A stretch of DNA of 20,022 nt from JABDOU01 sp041609995 (GTDB lineage: Bacteria; Actinomycetota; Acidimicrobiia; Spongiisociales; SHLN01), in assembly GCA_041609995.1 (NCBI GenBank), contig JBFIPU010000043.1:1-20022 (forward strand). The letters are read 5' to 3'. The notes under the pieces were generated by a model. That model ran no database searches, had not been told where the DNA came from, and was given only the letters and a program-made list of their open reading frames with translations. The translations under genes and the position numbers were made by a program. Below, piece by piece: positions 1 through 8,081 of the stretch (its first letter is position 1; every line of letters starts with the position of its first letter).

Positions 1-758
1 GCCTGAATCCGCCGGACATCTGGGCGGCGCAGATGGTTGCCGCTTCGCACCTGGGTGAAGACGGTCGGCACCGACTTGCGGGCCACCGCGAAGATCTGCA
101 CGTCGGCCAAGCCGTCGATGATTGTCGCCCGCGGGGCGATGTTGTAGCCGCGTCCGAAGAACTGTCCATTGGCGATCACGACCATGAGGGCGGTCGTCTC
201 GATCACCTTGTCCCCGGCGGTGACGGTGAGAGGGCGGGGAGCAAATGTGGGAAGCGACGTCCAGAAACCGACCTGATAGCGCAATCCACCCAGGAAACGG
301 AGGCGCTCGGCGCGCCGTACCGCCGCCCCTCCGATGCCGACTTGGGCCACATTCAGGAAGTAGCGCGAGCCCCACTCTCCCTTCACGAGACCGACATCAC
401 TGCGGTAGACGCGGTCACCCGCCAGGTGGGCAACCGCCTCCGGGGCGCGCTGGGGCATGGCGAACATCCGGATGAAATCGCTGCCGGTGCCGGCCGGCAG
501 GACTCCCAGCACCGGAGGCTCGTCCCACGGTTCCGACAACAGGGCGTTGGCCACGACGTTCATCGCGCCATCGCCGCCCATCGCCACGAAGTGGCGATGG
601 CCTTCTGCCCGGGCGGCGGTGACCGCCGATTGCACCTCGTCACCTGCCGCGGTGCGATGGAGGTCGAACGTCAGACCGTGGTTCCGGAATGCAGACGCAA
701 CAGATTCCCACAATGAAGCCCGCCAGGCGCGGGGGCCCACGATCACCTGCCATCTCAT
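1..758 (-). CDS. Diacylglycerol/lipid kinase family protein (3' end outside window)
   Basis: Reading the minus strand from an ATG at 758 gives about 252 residues with no stop before the window edge, so the C-terminus is missing. The N-terminal DAGK catalytic domain is clear: the nucleotide-binding glycine motif GGDGAMNVV at residues 61-69 and PAGTGSDF at 88-95, both typical of the YegS/DgkB/BmrU family. These enzymes phosphorylate diacylglycerol or related lipids with ATP at the inner face of the membrane. The start overlaps the helY stop in an ATGA, so translation is probably coupled to helY and this is the last visible gene of the operon. The more usual GGDGTxNEV reads GGDGAMNVV here, so the exact substrate cannot be set. 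The family is secure; the choice between diacylglycerol, sphingolipid-like and other lipid substrates is open. Confidence 0.88.
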   Translation of the reverse strand, partial: MRWQVIVGPRAWRASLWESVASAFRNHGLTFDLHRTAAGDEVQSAVTAARAEGHRHFVAMGGDGAMNVVANALLSEPWDEPPVLGVLPAGTGSDFIRMFAMPQRAPEAVAHLAGDRVYRSDVGLVKGEWGSRYFLNVAQVGIGGAAVRRAERLRFLGGLRYQVGFWTSLPTFAPRPLTVTAGDKVIETTALMVVIANGQFFGRGYNIAPRATIIDGLADVQIFAVARKSVPTVFTQVRSGNHLRRPDVRRIQ

Positions 759-3235
759 CCAACACCTCCGGCGGCGACGACACCCCGGTCGATGGCCGCG
801 ATGGTCATGGCCGCCACCGGTGACACCGACGGCATGGCGTCGCGAACCTGCCGCAGTACATCGAGCAACTGGCGCATGGTTCGTACGAAATCGCCGGCAG
901 AGCGGGCATCGTCGTCGAACAGCTCCCCCAGGTCCCAACCGGCGGTCCAACCGTAGGCGAGTTGGGCGAATCCGGGCTCGGGATGCGGTGTCAGCGGGTG
1001 GTGGTGGCGTTCCTCGATCGCATTGAGCTCGTCACACGTGATCGCCAGAAACCCGTAGGCGGCATGCACGGCGGGGGTGGGGTACTCGCCTTCCCGGTCG
1101 TCCCTCCGGGGCTCGAACACGAAGCCCGAGAGGACGGCGGCGAGCTCGGCCGGATCCAACTCTTCGTAGTACCCGCGTCGGCCGCATTCGGCTAGCAGCA
1201 GGTCTCGCTCGTTGTAGACGACCCGCAGCGTGGACCCGGCTTCAGTCAGGCTCCAGCCGTCCACATAGGCCCATGCCTCCAGCACACCGAGCGCTCCCCG
1301 CAGCTGGTTCATGAGGCTCTCGCCCGTCCTGCGCAGCCTCGCCGTCAGGCGGGCTTCGGCCTTTTCGAGCTTGCTGATCCGCTTCGAAAGCTCCCTGGCC
1401 GCGGCCGTGTCCGGGTGCTCCTGCGCGACCGGCTCCCATCGATCTGGCTCCCATCCGACCAGGCTCTTGGCGACCTCATGACGAAACCGTTCATCCCGCG
1501 GCTTGAATGGTTTGGGGAGCTTGATACGCCCGATGCGAGCCGTGTCGAGCGGGAGCTGCTCGGCCCGCATCCGCCGCAGCCTGCCCTCCTCCGTCATCAA
1601 CTGCATCTGCGGCCGGGCCGTGCGGCCCCGGGCCAACATCACGAGCCGCTCCGTACCGTCTCGGGCCGGGATCGCCAGCACGTCGCCCGGATTGGTCGAA
1701 CCTACAAATGCCCGCAGGAGCCGGGACGTGTCGCGATCAGACTCGTCGCGCGCGGCCGGATCGAGTCCATCCCACTCACGTCTCCGCTCGGTGAGTGCCA
1801 TGCGTACGTCCACCAGTTCTTCCCGCTCGGACTCGACCGCCCGTATCCGGCGGAACTCGCCGAACGAGGCCTCGATCAGCGCCTCTGCCCGGGGGCGGTC
1901 GTAGTTGGCGATGAGGTTGACCGTCATGTTGTACGTGGGACGGAAGCTCGAGGTGAGGGGATACGACCCACGGGACACGACCGGAACCAGGCGCTCGATC
2001 GGCTCGTACGGTGAATGCAGGATGACGGCCGTTCCCTGCTCGTCGATGCCGCGTCGACCGGCGCGTCCGGTCAGTTGGGTGAAGGAGCCGGGGGTGAGCA
2101 GTTCATGGGTTTCGCCGTCGAATTTGGACATGCTTTCGATCACAACGGACCTGGCCGGCATGTTGATCCCCAGGGCGAGAGTTTCGGTGGCGAACACGAC
2201 CGGCACCAAGCCGTCCGCAAACAGCTCCTCGGTGGTTTCTTTGAATGCCGGCACCATGCCGGCGTGATGGGCGGCGACGCCGCGTCCCAACCGTTCCAAC
2301 CATCCGTCAAATCCAAGCGCGGCGAGATCGAGTGGGTCGAGATGACTGGTGCGTTCGGTGGCGAAGTCGATGATGTCGGCTTCCTCATCGACGGTCGTGA
2401 GCCGCAGCGCCCCCGCCACCTGGCGCGCTGCTTCGTCGCACCCCTTGCGGGAGAACACGAAGAAGATGCACGGCAGCAGGTCGCGGTCGAGCAGCACCTC
2501 GACCATCTCTATCCGGCGGGGGGTGTGAAACCTTCTTCGACGACGATCGGACTTGCGTAGCAGTCGCACGAGCTGCGGATTGGGGTGATTGCCCGAAGAA
2601 CCGAAGAAGGGTTGCACGATGGTCAGGTCTCGCGTCTTGTCGTAGACGCCGTACTCGACCTCGAGTGGCACCGGCCGGGTCTCGGTATGTACCAGGCGGA
2701 TGTCACCGCGCCGGGCCCGGAGCCAGGCAGCGAACTCTTCGGCGTTCGAGACCGTGGCCGACAGGCCAACGACACGCACCGCCGACGGCAGGTGGATGAT
2801 GACCTCCTCCCAGACGGGACCGCGCTCCCGATCAGCCAGATAATGGATCTCATCCAGAATCGCCACATCGAGGCGGTCCAGATCTTGGTTGGCCGCATAG
2901 ATCATGTTCCGCAGCACTTCGGTCGTCATCACGACCACCGGCGCCCACCCGTTGATCGAGTTGTCACCCGTGAGCAGCCCCACGTTCTCTCCCCCGAACT
3001 GTTCGGAGAAATCGAGGAACTTCTGGTTCGACAGAGCCTTTATGGGGGTGGTGTAGAAGGCCCGGCGTCCCCGGTCGAGGGCCTGGTGGATGGCGGCCTC
3101 TGCGACGACGGTCTTTCCCGAGGCCGTCGGGGCCGCCACCAGTACCGACTCCCCTTGCCGGAGGGCGTCGAAGGCTTCCACCTGGAACGGATCGGGCTCA
3201 AACGGCAAGCCGTCGATGTAGGCGTCGAGACTCAC
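755..3235 (-). CDS. helY: HelY-type Ski2-like DEAD/DEAH-box RNA helicase
   Basis: The 826-aa protein has the full superfamily-2 helicase set: Walker A APTASGKT (residues 35-42), Walker B DEIH (128-131), motif III SAT (159-161) and motif VI QLTGRAGRRG (387-396). A long C-terminal helical region follows, as in Ski2/Mtr4-like proteins. Such enzymes use ATP to unwind structured RNA, and actinobacterial HelY is thought to act in RNA processing or decay. The start is a GTG at 3235 that overlaps the tatC stop as GTGA, and the stop overlaps the lipid kinase start as ATGA. The order pafC - tat genes - tatC - helY matches M. tuberculosis, which supports the name. It is somewhat shorter than the roughly 900-aa mycobacterial protein. 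No motif looks damaged. Confidence 0.93.
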   Translation of the reverse strand: MSLDAYIDGLPFEPDPFQVEAFDALRQGESVLVAAPTASGKTVVAEAAIHQALDRGRRAFYTTPIKALSNQKFLDFSEQFGGENVGLLTGDNSINGWAPVVVMTTEVLRNMIYAANQDLDRLDVAILDEIHYLADRERGPVWEEVIIHLPSAVRVVGLSATVSNAEEFAAWLRARRGDIRLVHTETRPVPLEVEYGVYDKTRDLTIVQPFFGSSGNHPNPQLVRLLRKSDRRRRRFHTPRRIEMVEVLLDRDLLPCIFFVFSRKGCDEAARQVAGALRLTTVDEEADIIDFATERTSHLDPLDLAALGFDGWLERLGRGVAAHHAGMVPAFKETTEELFADGLVPVVFATETLALGINMPARSVVIESMSKFDGETHELLTPGSFTQLTGRAGRRGIDEQGTAVILHSPYEPIERLVPVVSRGSYPLTSSFRPTYNMTVNLIANYDRPRAEALIEASFGEFRRIRAVESEREELVDVRMALTERRREWDGLDPAARDESDRDTSRLLRAFVGSTNPGDVLAIPARDGTERLVMLARGRTARPQMQLMTEEGRLRRMRAEQLPLDTARIGRIKLPKPFKPRDERFRHEVAKSLVGWEPDRWEPVAQEHPDTAAARELSKRISKLEKAEARLTARLRRTGESLMNQLRGALGVLEAWAYVDGWSLTEAGSTLRVVYNERDLLLAECGRRGYYEELDPAELAAVLSGFVFEPRRDDREGEYPTPAVHAAYGFLAITCDELNAIEERHHHPLTPHPEPGFAQLAYGWTAGWDLGELFDDDARSAGDFVRTMRQLLDVLRQVRDAMPSVSPVAAMTIAAIDRGVVAAGGVG

Positions 3236-3939
3236 TTCTTCAAGATGTATCGAATGGCGAGAATCGTGAGCTCATACATGATGTAGAGCGGTCCGGCCAA
3301 GACGAGCAGGGTGAACGGATCGCCCCCGGGCGTGACGCCGGCCGACACCACGAGGATGCCGAAGGCGACATAGCGGCGGGCCGAGCGCAGCTGCTCGGTG
3401 CGCACCAGCCCGGCGGCGCCGGCCGCGAACAGGAACACCGGGTATTGGAACGCCAGACCGAACACCAGCAGATACCGGATGGCGAAGTTGACGTAGGACG
3501 AAACCCCCACCGTGTTGCCGAAGGTCTCGCCGAAGCCGAGCAGGAAGCGAAGGGCCTGCGGCATGGTCCAGTAGGCGAATCCGGTGCCCACCACGAACAA
3601 CAGTGTCAACGCCATGACGAGCGGCACGACCCACTTCTTCTCTCGTTTCGTCAGAGCAGGGCTGACGAACGCCCAGATGTGATAGGTCCAGATCGGAGTG
3701 GAGAACACGATGCCCCCAAACAGGCTGAGACGCATCACGATCGACAGCGACTCGGTGGGCTCGAAGAAGTTCAGTGGCTCATCGGTGGCCCGCTGCCAGG
3801 GATCCTGGATGAACGCCAGCAGCAGATCTCGCAGGAAAAACGCGATGATGGCCAGAACGATGACCGAGCCGGCGGCCCACGCCAGACGGTCTCTGAGTTC
3901 TTTGAGGTGGCCGAGCAACGGCATCGCCTCGCTGCTCAC
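3232..3939 (-). CDS. tatC: Sec-independent protein translocase subunit TatC
   Basis: A 235-aa integral membrane protein with about six hydrophobic segments. The N-terminal signature PLLGHLKELRDRL (residues 7-19) and the periplasmic-loop motif FFEPTESLS, followed by a second membrane span, are hallmarks of TatC. TatC binds the twin-arginine signal peptide of folded exported proteins and with TatB forms the receptor of the Tat translocase. The start is GTG at 3939, overlapping the tatB stop as GTGA; the stop overlaps the helY start the same way. The length is normal for the family and the product ends soon after the last span with a short basic tail (ILKK). Confidence 0.95.
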   Translation of the reverse strand: MSSEAMPLLGHLKELRDRLAWAAGSVIVLAIIAFFLRDLLLAFIQDPWQRATDEPLNFFEPTESLSIVMRLSLFGGIVFSTPIWTYHIWAFVSPALTKREKKWVVPLVMALTLLFVVGTGFAYWTMPQALRFLLGFGETFGNTVGVSSYVNFAIRYLLVFGLAFQYPVFLFAAGAAGLVRTEQLRSARRYVAFGILVVSAGVTPGGDPFTLLVLAGPLYIMYELTILAIRYILKK

Positions 3940-4319
3940 CCAGCGGTCCCCGTTTCCTTGTCGTCCGTGGCAGTGACGTCCGCCGGAGTCGGAGACGGAT
4001 CGGCCGTCGGTTGTTCCTCCACGACCGCCTCGACCGCCTCGTCGGGCTGACCGGCCTCGATGGCGAGCTCAGACACCTCGCGCCCGGTATCGGCAATATC
4101 CCGGCCGGCTGACGAGATGTCAGCGGCGGCCTCTTTCAGTGGGCCGGTCACCTCCCCCACCTCGGACTCCAATTCCTGGCGGAAGGTGTGGGCCACCGAT
4201 TGCAGTTGGGCGTAGTACTCGCCGGCCTTGCGGATCATGCCCGGGAGCCGCTCCGGCCCGAAAATCAGGATGGCCGCGACGCCAAGCGCCAAGAATTCCC
4301 AGGAATTGAAGTCGAACAT
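3936..4319 (-). CDS. tatB: TatB-like Sec-independent translocase subunit
   Basis: 127 aa. It has a very short N-terminus (MFDFNSW), one membrane span, then the hinge FGPERLPGM and a long amphipathic, partly charged helix of roughly 70 residues. It ends in an acidic, Pro/Thr-rich disordered tail. The hinge has Gly-Pro followed by E-R-L-P, as in TatB proteins; TatA proteins usually have FGxxKLP and a shorter charged helix. TatB pairs with TatC to receive twin-arginine substrates. M. tuberculosis has TatA in this position, so either this lineage keeps tatB here or one protein does both jobs. The start codon is directly abutted by a perfect inverted repeat (4320-4344) and lacks a convincing Shine-Dalgarno sequence. 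The TatA/B family call is firm; B versus A is a motif judgement. Confidence 0.82.
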   Translation of the reverse strand: MFDFNSWEFLALGVAAILIFGPERLPGMIRKAGEYYAQLQSVAHTFRQELESEVGEVTGPLKEAAADISSAGRDIADTGREVSELAIEAGQPDEAVEAVVEEQPTADPSPTPADVTATDDKETGTAG

Positions 4320-4344
4320 TTCGGGGCCAATCGTAGGCCCCGAA
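4320..4344 (-). promoter_or_regulatory. Perfect hairpin abutting the tatB start codon
   Basis: TTCGGGGCC at 4320-4328 and GGCCCCGAA at 4336-4344 are exact reverse complements with a 7-nt loop (4329-4335). In the minus-strand transcript the stem ends one base before the tatB ATG, so it covers the whole ribosome-landing site. No T-run follows on either strand, so a simple intrinsic terminator is unlikely. A TAnnnT box (TACGAT, 4330-4335) overlaps the loop and could instead be the -10 of a short-leader tatB promoter. Confidence 0.6.
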
Positions 4345-4356
4345 GGGGGTTAGGGG

Positions 4357-4650
4357 TTACCCGGCTTCGAGGTACCGGGGCCAGTCCTGGTCGTCGAGTT
4401 TGCCGGCGAATGAGGCGATCTCGGCCTCGGAGATGGGCTGCACCGTCGTCCTGGTCTCGTGGCGAACCCCGCTCGCCAGCAGTATGGTCACCACTCGCTG
4501 GGAGGCGTATTTGCGCTCAGTCTGCTCACAGAAGGGACACTGGAAGAAATAGTCGCCTTCGAGCTCGTCGTTGTCGAGTTCCAGCCAGAGGTCGGCGGGA
4601 ACCAACTCGATGTCGCCACACGCTCCGCAGGTGGTTCTGATGCTCGTCAT
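4357..4650 (-). CDS. Small zinc-ribbon protein of unknown function
   Basis: 97 aa from the ATG at 4650. Two CxxC pairs, C8/C11 (CGAC) and C38/C41 (CPFC), are spaced as in a zinc ribbon. A Val/Ile-rich strand follows, then an acidic C-terminal helix. I do not recognise a named family. Zinc ribbons of this size may bind nucleic acid or a protein partner. I chose 4650 because an AGAGG-like Shine-Dalgarno lies 8-9 nt upstream, and because the longer open frame (to 4932) would run into the pafC coding sequence with an implausible Trp/Cys-rich N-terminus. The gene sits between pafC and tatB, 166 bp after the pafC stop; it is not part of the mycobacterial version of this cluster. Confidence 0.8.
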   Translation of the reverse strand: MTSIRTTCGACGDIELVPADLWLELDNDELEGDYFFQCPFCEQTERKYASQRVVTILLASGVRHETRTTVQPISEAEIASFAGKLDDQDWPRYLEAG

Positions 4651-4816
4651 TCGGTCAGCCTCTCGGTTTGCACGCCAGAGGAATATCGACGCCCCCGAGG
4701 GATAGTTGATGACTAAACCCCTTAATAGGCCGAAGTGACTAGCCCTGACTACGTAACCAGGCTGGGGATCTATTCCATCCGAACGCCAAGCACCGCTAGC
4801 CAGGCTGTCAAACGGT

Positions 4817-5743
4817 CTACGCCTCCCCGTATCGCACCAAGACCCGATGCCGGTAATCGGCCAGTTCTGCTGCCACTTCGGGACCTTCCAACAACTGGGC
4901 ATGTTCACCCAACCGCAGGAGCAACCGGGCAACCGTGGCAGGTGAGCCGGCGAAGAACTCGATTACGTCATCCGATTGGGCCTCGACCGGGTAGTACTCG
5001 GCGACCCACGCCGCCTGCGGGCCCAACTCGATCGTGGCTCGCACGTCGTCCGGATTGGGGGTGTAGGAGACGACCGGCTCCGGGAGCTCGTCAGGCATGT
5101 CGAACGTCTCCTCGAGTACCTCCATCTCCCGAATTCGATCCACACGAAACACCCGCCGGCCCTGGGCCAGCCGGCAATGCCCAACCACGTACCAGTTGCC
5201 CAAGGTACTGAAGACGGTCCATGGTTCGACCACGCGGGTGGTGGTCTCTCCGGTGCTGATCTTGACGTACACCAGATCTACCGGGTGCGTCCCGGCGATC
5301 GCCGTGCGGAGCGTCCGCACGGCTTCGGGCTCGGCATCGAGGTCTACCAGCAGCGGGGTCTCGGCATCCGGGAACAGGGCAGCAGAGAGCTTGGTGACGG
5401 CATCGCCGAGCGCCTCGGGAGCCTGCCCGCTCGACATCAGCGCCATTCCGGAGGCCAGCAAGACCAGGGCTTCCCGGGGGCTGAACTGCGACGGCGCCGA
5501 GAAGTAGTCGGCCATGTCGACCCACACAGCACCTTCCTCGATGTCGGCGTCGATGAGGTCGCCTGGGCCATATCCGGGCAGCCCGCACATGAAGATGAGA
5601 TTGAGGTCGTCGACCAGCTCGGCCTCGCGAGCGTAGCCGAAGCGTCCCATGACATCGTCGATCTCGGCGCCCGGATTGGCGATGACGTACGGGAGCATGC
5701 CCAGAATGCGCTGCAGCCGCTTGACCGTCTTGGGGCTGGTCAC
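4817..5743 (-). CDS. pafC: WYL-domain DNA-damage regulator PafC
   Basis: 308 aa from a GTG at 5743 that overlaps the pafB stop as GTGA, with GGTGG just upstream. The open frame continues in-frame to 5836, but that extension is antisense-like Arg/Gly-rich sequence inside pafB. The N-terminus (TSPKTVKRLQRILGMLPYV) begins a winged-helix domain, and the central part holds the WYL domain, seen as LGNWYVVGHCRL with a downstream RVFRVDRI. A WCX-like C-terminal extension follows. In mycobacteria PafB and PafC act together as a transcription activator of the LexA-independent DNA-damage response. The name comes from linkage to the Pup ligase gene, not from a role in pupylation. The length matches the mycobacterial protein (about 316 aa). 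Confidence 0.93.
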   Translation of the reverse strand: MTSPKTVKRLQRILGMLPYVIANPGAEIDDVMGRFGYAREAELVDDLNLIFMCGLPGYGPGDLIDADIEEGAVWVDMADYFSAPSQFSPREALVLLASGMALMSSGQAPEALGDAVTKLSAALFPDAETPLLVDLDAEPEAVRTLRTAIAGTHPVDLVYVKISTGETTTRVVEPWTVFSTLGNWYVVGHCRLAQGRRVFRVDRIREMEVLEETFDMPDELPEPVVSYTPNPDDVRATIELGPQAAWVAEYYPVEAQSDDVIEFFAGSPATVARLLLRLGEHAQLLEGPEVAAELADYRHRVLVRYGEA

Positions 5744-6672
5744 GGCAGCGCCACCTTCGATACGTGCGCTATCAGCTCCTGGCGAAGTTCCGATGGCTCG
5801 AGAATCTCGGCCTGATCGACGAACCCGAGTATCCATCCGAGGAACGCTCCCGGGTTGGCGACGGCGAAGGAAGCTGTCAAGGCACCGTCTCCGCCCGTTT
5901 CGATCGTCGCCGACGGAGGCAATTCACGGCGGGCCAGCCAGGCGACTTCGGGATCAAATCGCACCACCACCGCCACCGATTCGCTGCCCGCTTCCCACGG
6001 CCGGTCGGCCAGGGCCGAATCGACCCGGAATCCACGGGGACGTTCGAACGCGTTGTCCTTCTCCCCCACTGACAGCCGAATCAAGCGATCGATGCGATAC
6101 ACCCGGACCTCGTCGATGTCACGCTGACGGCCCACTACATACCAATGGCCGTTGCGATGGGCGAGTCCGTAGGGATCGACTTTGCGCTCCTTGTCCCGGT
6201 AGGTGAAGGAGATGCGGGCGTGGCGGGCAACGGCGTCAAAGAGAGCAGAAACCGTGTCGAGGTCGGCTCCCAAGTCGGCGGCCAAGGGTTCTCCGGTGGT
6301 CGACGACGGGGCCCCTCCCAGCTTGAACATCGCTTCGGGGCCGCTCGGTTCTCCCCCCACCCGAACCACCTGTGCCGCCAGCCACAGGGCCGCTCGTTCC
6401 TGGTCGGTGAGCCCGGGATCCACCAGCTGGTACTCCTCGGGGTCGACAACGTATCCGTACTCGACCTCCCAATGGTCGGTGGGGGCCAGCTTGATGGGGA
6501 TCCCCAGGCCGCGAAGGAGATCCTTGTCGCGCTCGAACATGCGCCGGAAAGCCTCATCGGACGCCTGGTCGTACCCGGCCACGGTGAAACGGATCTCCTC
6601 GGCCGAGACCGGCCGACCGACGGTGAGCAAGTAGGCCAGCAGGTTGATGATGCGCTCGATGACGGTGTTCAC
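5740..6672 (-). CDS. pafB: WYL-domain DNA-damage regulator PafB
   Basis: 310 aa. The N-terminal winged helix has the PafB pattern: MNTVIERIINLLAYLLTVGR, then IRFTVAGYDQASDEAFRRMF and ERDKDLLRGLGIP. The WYL domain follows with NGHWYVVGRQRD and VRVYRIDRL, then a WCX-type C-terminal domain. It is the partner of PafC in the activator that switches on DNA-repair genes in actinobacteria. The start is a GTG at 6672, 8 nt after the pafA stop, with GAGGG 5 nt upstream. That Shine-Dalgarno overlaps the pafA stop region, so pafA-pafB-pafC are probably one transcript. I saw no RecA-NDp-like PafBC target promoter in the intergenic DNA of the window. Confidence 0.94.
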   Translation of the reverse strand: MNTVIERIINLLAYLLTVGRPVSAEEIRFTVAGYDQASDEAFRRMFERDKDLLRGLGIPIKLAPTDHWEVEYGYVVDPEEYQLVDPGLTDQERAALWLAAQVVRVGGEPSGPEAMFKLGGAPSSTTGEPLAADLGADLDTVSALFDAVARHARISFTYRDKERKVDPYGLAHRNGHWYVVGRQRDIDEVRVYRIDRLIRLSVGEKDNAFERPRGFRVDSALADRPWEAGSESVAVVVRFDPEVAWLARRELPPSATIETGGDGALTASFAVANPGAFLGWILGFVDQAEILEPSELRQELIAHVSKVALP

Positions 6673-6680
6673 GGGTGCCC

Positions 6681-8036
6681 TCAGAGGCTGGCGATGAGCC
6701 GCTCTACCCGTTCGTCAACCGCCTTGAAAGGGTCTTTGCACAACACTGTGCGCTGGGCCTGGTCGTTGAGCTTCAAATGGACCCAGTCGACGGTGAAGTC
6801 CCGCTTGTTGGCCTTGGCGGCTTTGATGAAATCTCCCCGCAGCTTGGCGCGGGTTGTCTGAGGGGCGGTGGTCATGGCGGTTTCGATCGCCTCATCGGTG
6901 ACGACCCGGTCCATCATCCCCCGGTTTTGCATGATGTAGAAGAGCCCGCGGCTGTGGTTCACGTCGTGGTAGGACAGATCGAGGAGCGAGAGCCGCGGTG
7001 AATTGAGGGCGAGGTCGTGTTTTTCCCGGTACCGCTCCAGAAGATGGTATTTGGCAACCCAGTCGACCTCGCGCTTCAGGCCCAGCGGGTCCTTCTCCAG
7101 ATTGGTGAGCAGGTACTCCCACATCTCGACGGCCCGTTCGATCTGGGGCGGGAAACCACTCGTGCGCCCATAGCGCACCGCCCGCTCCAGGTATTCCCAC
7201 TGCATGTCGAGGGCCGAAAGCTCCCTGCCGTTGGAGAGCCGGACCTTGCGCCGGCATGACATGTCGTGGCTGATCTCCCGGATCGCCCGAATCGGGTTCT
7301 CGAGCGTGAGGTCCCGAAACACCACCTCGTCCTCCAGCATCTGCAGAATCGCCAGCGACGCCCCCACCTTCACGAAGTTGGTGTATTCGCTCATGTTCGA
7401 ATCGCCGGCAATGACATGCAAGCGGCGGTACCGCTCGGCATCGGCGTGTGGCTCGTCCCGGGTGTTGATGATCGGCCTGCTCCTGGTGGTCGCCGACGAC
7501 ACTCCCTCCCAGATGTGTTCCGCCCGCTGGGCCAGGCAGTAGACCGTGCCGCGGGCGGTGTGGAGGAGCTTGCCGGCACCGGCAAAGACCTGGCGGCTCA
7601 CGAAGAACGGGATCATCGTGTCGATCATCTTCTGGAAATCGCCCTGGCGCCCCACCAGATAGTTCTCGTGACAGCCGTACGAGTTCCCGGCCGAATCGGT
7701 GTTGTTCTTGAAGAGGTAGACGTCGCCGCGGATGCCCTCCTCTTCCAACCGCTTCTCGGCAGAGGTGACGAGGGCCGCCAGCACCCGTTCGCCTGCTTTG
7801 TCGTGGGCGACGACGTCGAGCACGCTGTCGCACTCCGGGGTGGCGTACTCGGGGTGGCTGCCGACGTCGAGGTAGAGGCGGGCGCCGTTTTCCAGGAACA
7901 CGTTCGACGAACGCCCCCAACTGACCACCCGCCGGAACAGGTAGCGGGCGACCTCGTCGGGCGACAGGCGACGCTGGCCGCGCAACGTGCAGGTCACGCC
8001 ATACTCGTTCTCGATGCCGAAAATGCGCCGGTCCAT
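6681..8036 (-). CDS. pafA: Pup--protein ligase PafA
   Basis: 451 aa and very close to actinobacterial PafA. It opens with MDRRIFGIENEYGVTCT, holding the ATP/Mg-binding Glu at residue 9. Next come RLSPDEVARYLFRRVVSWGR and RLYLDVGSHPEYAT with the catalytic Asp at residue 57, then NNTDSAGNSYGCHENYL and SRPIINTRDEPHAD. PafA activates the C-terminal Glu of Pup with ATP and joins it to substrate lysines, marking proteins for the proteasome. The C-terminal domain (FTVDWVHLKLNDQAQRTVLCKDPF) is intact. It lies 45 bp after prcA rather than several kilobases away as in M. tuberculosis. There is no good Shine-Dalgarno, but a TAnnnT box ends 6 nt before the ATG. Confidence 0.98.
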   Translation of the reverse strand: MDRRIFGIENEYGVTCTLRGQRRLSPDEVARYLFRRVVSWGRSSNVFLENGARLYLDVGSHPEYATPECDSVLDVVAHDKAGERVLAALVTSAEKRLEEEGIRGDVYLFKNNTDSAGNSYGCHENYLVGRQGDFQKMIDTMIPFFVSRQVFAGAGKLLHTARGTVYCLAQRAEHIWEGVSSATTRSRPIINTRDEPHADAERYRRLHVIAGDSNMSEYTNFVKVGASLAILQMLEDEVVFRDLTLENPIRAIREISHDMSCRRKVRLSNGRELSALDMQWEYLERAVRYGRTSGFPPQIERAVEMWEYLLTNLEKDPLGLKREVDWVAKYHLLERYREKHDLALNSPRLSLLDLSYHDVNHSRGLFYIMQNRGMMDRVVTDEAIETAMTTAPQTTRAKLRGDFIKAAKANKRDFTVDWVHLKLNDQAQRTVLCKDPFKAVDERVERLIASL

Positions 8037-8042
8037 CGCACC

Positions 8043-8048
8043 AGAGTA
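8043..8048 (-). promoter_or_regulatory. Candidate leaderless -10 box of pafA
   Basis: On the minus strand TACTCT (8048-8043) fits the actinobacterial TAnnnT -10 core and ends exactly 6 nt before the pafA ATG at 8036, where transcription would begin. No Shine-Dalgarno competes for the role. No good -35 hexamer was seen. If real, pafA-pafB-pafC can be expressed separately from the proteasome core genes. Confidence 0.45.
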
Positions 8049-8061
8049 CCCCGCGGCGGGG
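8049..8061. repeat. Short GC-rich inverted repeat in the prcA-pafA gap
   Basis: CCCCG-CGG-CGGGG forms a 5-bp stem with a 3-nt loop. It lies between the prcA stop and the candidate pafA -10 box. A weaker TCACC...GGTGA pair lies next to it on the prcA side. No T-run follows on the minus strand, so it is at most a weak terminator or pause site. Confidence 0.35.
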
Positions 8062-8081
8062 TTTGATCACCGCACCGGTGA

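Noticed and set aside
4803..4813. TTGACA just after the pafC stop as a -35 for the zinc-ribbon/tat genes
   Set aside because: No TAnnnT -10 is found 16-18 bp downstream on the minus strand.
4651..4932. N-terminal extension of the zinc-ribbon gene to an ATG at 4932
   Set aside because: The extension overlaps the pafC coding end and is Trp/Cys/Arg-rich without family features, while the ATG at 4650 has a Shine-Dalgarno.
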